A DNA stretch of 16,617 nucleotides from Clostridiales bacterium (GTDB lineage: Bacteria; Bacillota; Clostridia; Oscillospirales; CAG-382), in contig DMMZ01000029.1 of the NCBI GenBank assembly GCA_003452915.1, positions 10,218 through 26,834 on the forward strand, in the 5' to 3' direction. The notes beneath the pieces are model-generated. The model was given only the letters and a program-made list of their open reading frames with translations. It ran no database searches and was not told the DNA's origin. Numbering within the stretch: the stretch's first letter is position 1; each line of letters begins with the position of its first letter. A program made the position numbers and the translations under genes. This document shows positions 14,427-16,617 of this stretch, piece after piece.

Positions 14427-14456
14427 AAGTTTTCCCAATTTTCAGAGGATGAATAC
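14427..14456 (-). promoter_or_regulatory. Sigma-F (or sigma-F/G) type promoter of sigG
   Basis: On the minus strand, GTATT (14456-14452), a 16-bp spacer and GGAAAACTT (14435-14427). The -10 fits the published B. subtilis sigma-F -10 pattern GGHRARHTH at every position; the -35 fits GHATR at 4 of 5. Transcription of sigG from a sigma-F promoter is the established B. subtilis arrangement. Confidence 0.65.
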
Positions 14457-14469
14457 TCAATTTTTATAG

Positions 14470-14498
14470 TTGAATTTATTAAAACTCTTTGATATAAT
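14470..14498 (+). promoter_or_regulatory. Sigma-A promoter for the DUF3006 gene
   Basis: TTGAAT (14470-14475), a 17-bp spacer and TATAAT (14493-14498) with an extended -10 TG at 14490-14491. It is back to back with the sigG promoter, 13 bp apart. The leader is about 80 nt with no clear stem. Confidence 0.72.
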
Positions 14499-14584
14499 AT
14501 AAACATGAAGTTGAATAAACGATTTATAATTGATTTTCTTTTAAATGTGTTAATTTTATAGAGTGGAGTAGTGAACAAAACATC

Positions 14585-14821
14585 ATGAAAAAATTTGTAG
14601 TCGACCGTATTGAAGGAGATTATGCTGTCTGCCTTGACGAGCATGACAAAATTCATGAAATTCAATTGGCACGAATGGGTTTTACGGTAAAGGAAGGCAC
14701 ATTTGTCTTGTATGATAAAAAAAAAGATATATATTATGAAGACACTGCTGATTCAGAAAAAGCAAAAGAAGTAAACAGAAATCGTTTAAAACAAATATTC
14801 CATCGCAAAGAAGATAAATAG
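14585..14821 (+). CDS. Small DUF3006 domain protein
   Basis: A 78-residue cytoplasmic protein. The family core is MKKFVVDRIEGDYAVCLDE followed by a short beta-rich stretch (about 22-52, EIQLARMGFTVKEGTFVLYD). The C-terminal 25 residues are lysine/arginine-rich and helical. DUF3006 proteins are small and of unknown function. The ribosome binding site is odd: GGAG at 14565-14568 is 16 nt from the ATG, longer than usual, and a GTG at 14571 opens a 5-codon frame whose TGA overlaps the ATG (ATGA). The gene is expressed divergently from sigG and is followed, after 81 bp holding a perfect palindrome, by yunB. Confidence 0.78.
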   Translation: MKKFVVDRIEGDYAVCLDEHDKIHEIQLARMGFTVKEGTFVLYDKKKDIYYEDTADSEKAKEVNRNRLKQIFHRKEDK

Positions 14822-14822
14822 T

Positions 14823-14838
14823 TATTTCCCGGGAAATA
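14823..14838. repeat. Perfect 16-bp palindrome between DUF3006 and yunB
   Basis: TATTTCCCGGGAAATA begins two bases after the DUF3006 stop. A perfect dyad with a GC core and no loop suits a dimeric DNA-binding protein more than an RNA stem. No T-run follows. Confidence 0.5.
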
Positions 14839-14877
14839 TACGTATTAAAAATTAAGCATTAAAAAAGCCTTTGCTTT

Positions 14878-14885
14878 CATATAAT
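14878..14885 (+). promoter_or_regulatory. Candidate sigma-E-like or sigma-A -10 upstream of yunB
   Basis: CATATAAT differs by one base from the B. subtilis sigma-E -10 CATACAAT and also contains TATAAT. It lies only 17 bp before the ATG, so transcription from it would start within the Shine-Dalgarno AGGA (14890-14893). An alternative is an ATATA-type -35 at 14836-14840 with CATTAAAA at 14857-14864. Neither is convincing alone. Confidence 0.3.
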
Positions 14886-14902
14886 TCACAGGATGTGGTT
14901 AT

Positions 14903-15544
14903 ATGAAGAAAAGGCTTTTAATATTTTTTATTATTGTAATTCTGTCTTTCAGTCTGCCCGGTTATATGTTTTTTACCAACTTTGCCGAAGCTGCTGACAC
15001 ATATGCAGGTACAGAGGCAAATCAAATGCTCACTTATCGTGTTAATGAAAGCATTTATAAAAAAATAAGCGAAAGCAGTTTGAAATATGAGGACTTTGCT
15101 CTGATAAAAACCGATAATAACGGTAAAATTACCTCAATACAAATTGATTCAATAAAGCTGAACCTTATTGCCTCTGATTTAACTATTACTATTATAGACA
15201 ACTTAAACAGCATTGAATTCGGAGAATTCGGAATTCCGCTAGGTAACGCCTTCGGGAGCAGATTATTCGCAGGCAGAGGTCCAAAAATCAAAGTTAGAGT
15301 AAATCCGTTCGGAACGGTTGCAAGTGATATAAAAAGTGTTTTTTTATCAGCCGGAATAAATCAAAGCATGCACCGTATTATTTTGGAGTTTAAAGTTTGC
15401 GTTTCGTTGTTGACCCCGTTTACAAATTCGTCAAGTCAATTTACCGCTTCTCTTTGTATTGCCGAAACGGTTATTGTGGGAGACGTTCCGAACGTCATCT
15501 GGGGTTCTGGCAATACGCCTGGCAATTTCGAAGGAGATAATTGA
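14903..15544 (+). CDS. yunB: Sporulation protein YunB
   Basis: A 213-residue protein with one N-terminal membrane segment (about 4-26, LLIFFIIVILSFSLPGYMFF) and an extracytoplasmic remainder. The pattern is that of YunB: ANQMLTYRVNESIYKKI, a stretch of paired beta strands with ISSIQIDS-like spacing (ITSIQIDSIKLN), IPLGNAFGSRLFAGRGPKI, AGINQSMHRIILEF, and the ending IAETVIVGDVPN. In B. subtilis yunB is a sigma-E mother-cell gene whose loss impairs sporulation; the biochemical role is unknown. AGGA at 14890-14893 is 9 nt before the ATG. Its last 37 codons overlap the convergent methyltransferase gene, and the conserved VGDVPN motif falls inside the overlap, so the overlap is unlikely to come from a frame error in yunB. 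Confidence 0.85.
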   Translation: MKKRLLIFFIIVILSFSLPGYMFFTNFAEAADTYAGTEANQMLTYRVNESIYKKISESSLKYEDFALIKTDNNGKITSIQIDSIKLNLIASDLTITIIDNLNSIEFGEFGIPLGNAFGSRLFAGRGPKIKVRVNPFGTVASDIKSVFLSAGINQSMHRIILEFKVCVSLLTPFTNSSSQFTASLCIAETVIVGDVPNVIWGSGNTPGNFEGDN

Positions 15545-16258
15545 AACAGCGCTCGAAGCAGAAAGCGAAAAGTGGCATTCTCTTGGATATTTAAGCCTTA
15601 TAACCAAATCGGATATTTCGGTAATACCTGCTGAGATTCCCCTTTTTTCGCCGCCAAATACAAGACAAAGAGGACGTTTGACACTCGTCCTATACAAGTC
15701 CTTTGCCTTTTCACTCCTTTCGGTAGAAATAAGTAAAAAGCCGTTTTCCTTTGCTTTTTTACAAGCATCGGTTAAATCCTCCACAACAGCGATTTTAAGA
15801 AGCTCAGACGCACCCGCAGAGCTTCTTACCACTATATCGTCCGAGGAAAAAAAGTTGCGCTGTGGTAAAATAACGCCGTCTACGCCAGCCGCATAAAGTG
15901 TACGCAACGTAAAGCCGAAGTTAAATGGGTCTTCTATTCCGTCTAAAACAACTATATAGGCATTTTTCTGCCTTAATATGTTATCAAGCGGAGTATATAG
16001 CCTTTCCCCTGCTAAAGCTGCAATTCCTCCTGCCGAAGGATGGTCGCAGAAGGTACGGAATTCTTCTTTGCTTACGAATTCTGTCGGAACCTCATACTTA
16101 CTGAGTATATCATACTGTCTTTTTTCGGGAGCGTGAAAACCTGACCTTATCACGCTCTCGTATCTTTCTCTGTCAAGGACAACCTTGCTTATTTTTCTGC
16201 TCTTAGCTTCAAGTGTGGTGCGAACTGATATATATCCGCTTAAAATAATTTCGCTCAT
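15431..16258 (-). CDS. TrmH/SpoU-family RNA 2'-O-methyltransferase
   Basis: A 275-residue protein. The N-terminal substrate-binding domain (about 1-90) precedes the SPOUT fold. Motif 1 is VVLDGIEDPFNFGFTLRTLYAAGV (103-126 region), with N113 and the catalytic-type R119. Motif 2 is LVFGGEKRGIS (199-209). Motif 3, normally SLNVSVA, reads SLSASSAVSI (231-240), lacking the Asn. TrmH-family enzymes methylate ribose 2'-OH in tRNA or rRNA with SAM through a trefoil knot. The motif 3 change means the exact target, or activity, is uncertain, so no gene symbol is given. The last 38 codons, mostly past the fold, overlap yunB. The start codon overlaps the stop of the DHHW-like gene (TAATG). Confidence 0.85.
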   Translation of the reverse strand: MSEIILSGYISVRTTLEAKSRKISKVVLDRERYESVIRSGFHAPEKRQYDILSKYEVPTEFVSKEEFRTFCDHPSAGGIAALAGERLYTPLDNILRQKNAYIVVLDGIEDPFNFGFTLRTLYAAGVDGVILPQRNFFSSDDIVVRSSAGASELLKIAVVEDLTDACKKAKENGFLLISTERSEKAKDLYRTSVKRPLCLVFGGEKRGISAGITEISDLVIRLKYPRECHFSLSASSAVSIISFEIARRIARTPDDVRNVSHNNRFGNTKRSGKLT

Positions 16259-16617
16259 TAACTTACACCGTCAAGCTTTGATAATACAGTTGTATAAGCT
16301 TGTCTGTTTGCATTTGTTGTGTAGCTCAAGAATAATACCTCGTCAATATCCTTTCCGGTTGCGAAAACGGATAAGTTCTCTTTAAAATGATTTGGGTTTA
16401 CATAATGAATTTCGCTGTATGCGTTTACTAAATACGGAACAAATGGTGCAGCACTTGTATCAGCCACAATCAGAAGTTTTTTACCGCTCGATGCTGCTGT
16501 TGTTATTTTAAAATATTCCGCATCCATTCCAAGGAAAATATTATATGCGTTTGCCGATGCTGTAACGCTGTTACCAGATACTTTATAGCTGGAATAAGTG
16601 TTGCCATTATGATAAAT
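16258..16617 (-). CDS. DHHW-family protein, C-terminal part (5' end outside window)
   Basis: The minus-strand frame is open to the window edge, so this is the last 119 residues of a longer protein; the ATG at 16527 is internal. The segment YNIFLGMDAEYFKI, then KKLLIVADTSAAPFVPYLV, EIHYVNPNHFKENL and DIDEVLFL resembles the C-terminal half of DHHW proteins, a family related to SGNH/AlgX-type acyltransferases and esterases thought to modify surface polymers. A catalytic D-S pair is usual there; here it reads D-T-S. Its TAA shares a base with the ATG of the methyltransferase gene, so translation of the two is probably coupled. The assignment comes from memory of the pattern and covers only a fragment. 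Confidence 0.55.
   Translation of the reverse strand: MYHNGNTYSSYKVSGNSVTASANAYNIFLGMDAEYFKITTAASSGKKLLIVADTSAAPFVPYLVNAYSEIHYVNPNHFKENLSVFATGKDIDEVLFLSYTTNANRQAYTTVLSKLDGVS

Noticed and set aside
14399..14665. 89-codon N-terminal extension of the sigG frame
   Set aside because: The GGAGG site and the conserved NKVEICGV N-terminus place the start at 14398; the extension would also overlap both divergent promoters and the DUF3006 start.
1..16617. CRISPR arrays, tRNA or rRNA genes, insertion sequences, prophage or defence genes
   Set aside because: No regularly spaced repeats, no tRNA-like cloverleaf, and no transposase, integrase or phage protein was seen in any frame.

Overview
The window is AT-rich and tightly packed. 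It reads as chromosomal DNA from a spore-forming, low-GC Firmicute of the class Clostridia. The reasons are a sigma-G gene with the conserved N-terminal NKVEICGV motif, a YunB-type sporulation protein, strong AGGAGG-type ribosome binding sites, frequent TTG/GTG starts, and families common in Clostridia (DUF378, DUF4830, DUF3006, GHL10, DHHW). An uncultured Oscillospiraceae-like lineage is a guess, not something the sequence proves. There is no sign of phage, insertion sequence, CRISPR, rRNA or tRNA.

Layout. Positions 1-1330 hold the 3' end of a MurE-type ligase, converging with and overlapping trmB. Positions 1380-1820 hold a hairpin-rich leader and a small DUF378 membrane protein. Positions 1866-3888 hold two terminators, a near-consensus promoter and an ABC-F ATPase. 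Positions 3970-5257 hold a two-gene unit, DUF4830 plus an RsuA-type pseudouridine synthase. Positions 5375-6678 hold an MsmX/UgpC-type sugar-importer ATPase without permeases, ending in a run of three hairpins. Positions 6685-10160 hold a 1126-residue lipoprotein (minus strand) with repeated modules and a GHL10 glycosidase-like domain. Positions 10268-11553 hold an unusually structured leader and a zinc-ribbon plus four-helix membrane protein. Positions 11548-13603 hold an OmpR-type regulator and its histidine kinase, preceded by a direct repeat of 11-bp period. Positions 13628-14456 hold sigG (minus strand) under a sigma-F-type promoter. Positions 14470-15544 hold DUF3006 and yunB. Positions 15431-16617 hold a TrmH-family RNA methyltransferase whose 3' end overlaps yunB by 114 bp, and a partial DHHW-family gene translationally coupled to it.

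Functional themes. There are three RNA-modification or translation genes (trmB, rsuA-like, TrmH-like) plus ABC-F. There is cell-envelope work (MurE-like, GHL10 lipoprotein, DHHW), sporulation control (sigG, yunB), and one envelope-sensing two-component pair beside an unrecognised zinc-ribbon membrane protein.

No clearly new multi-gene system is visible. The least explained signals are RNA-level. One is a chain of five hairpins upstream of the zinc-ribbon gene, which may be a dispersed palindromic element. The other is an 11-bp hairpin between the Shine-Dalgarno and start of the DUF378 gene, which would restore normal spacing if it folds. All calls come from reading the sequence; no database search was run.
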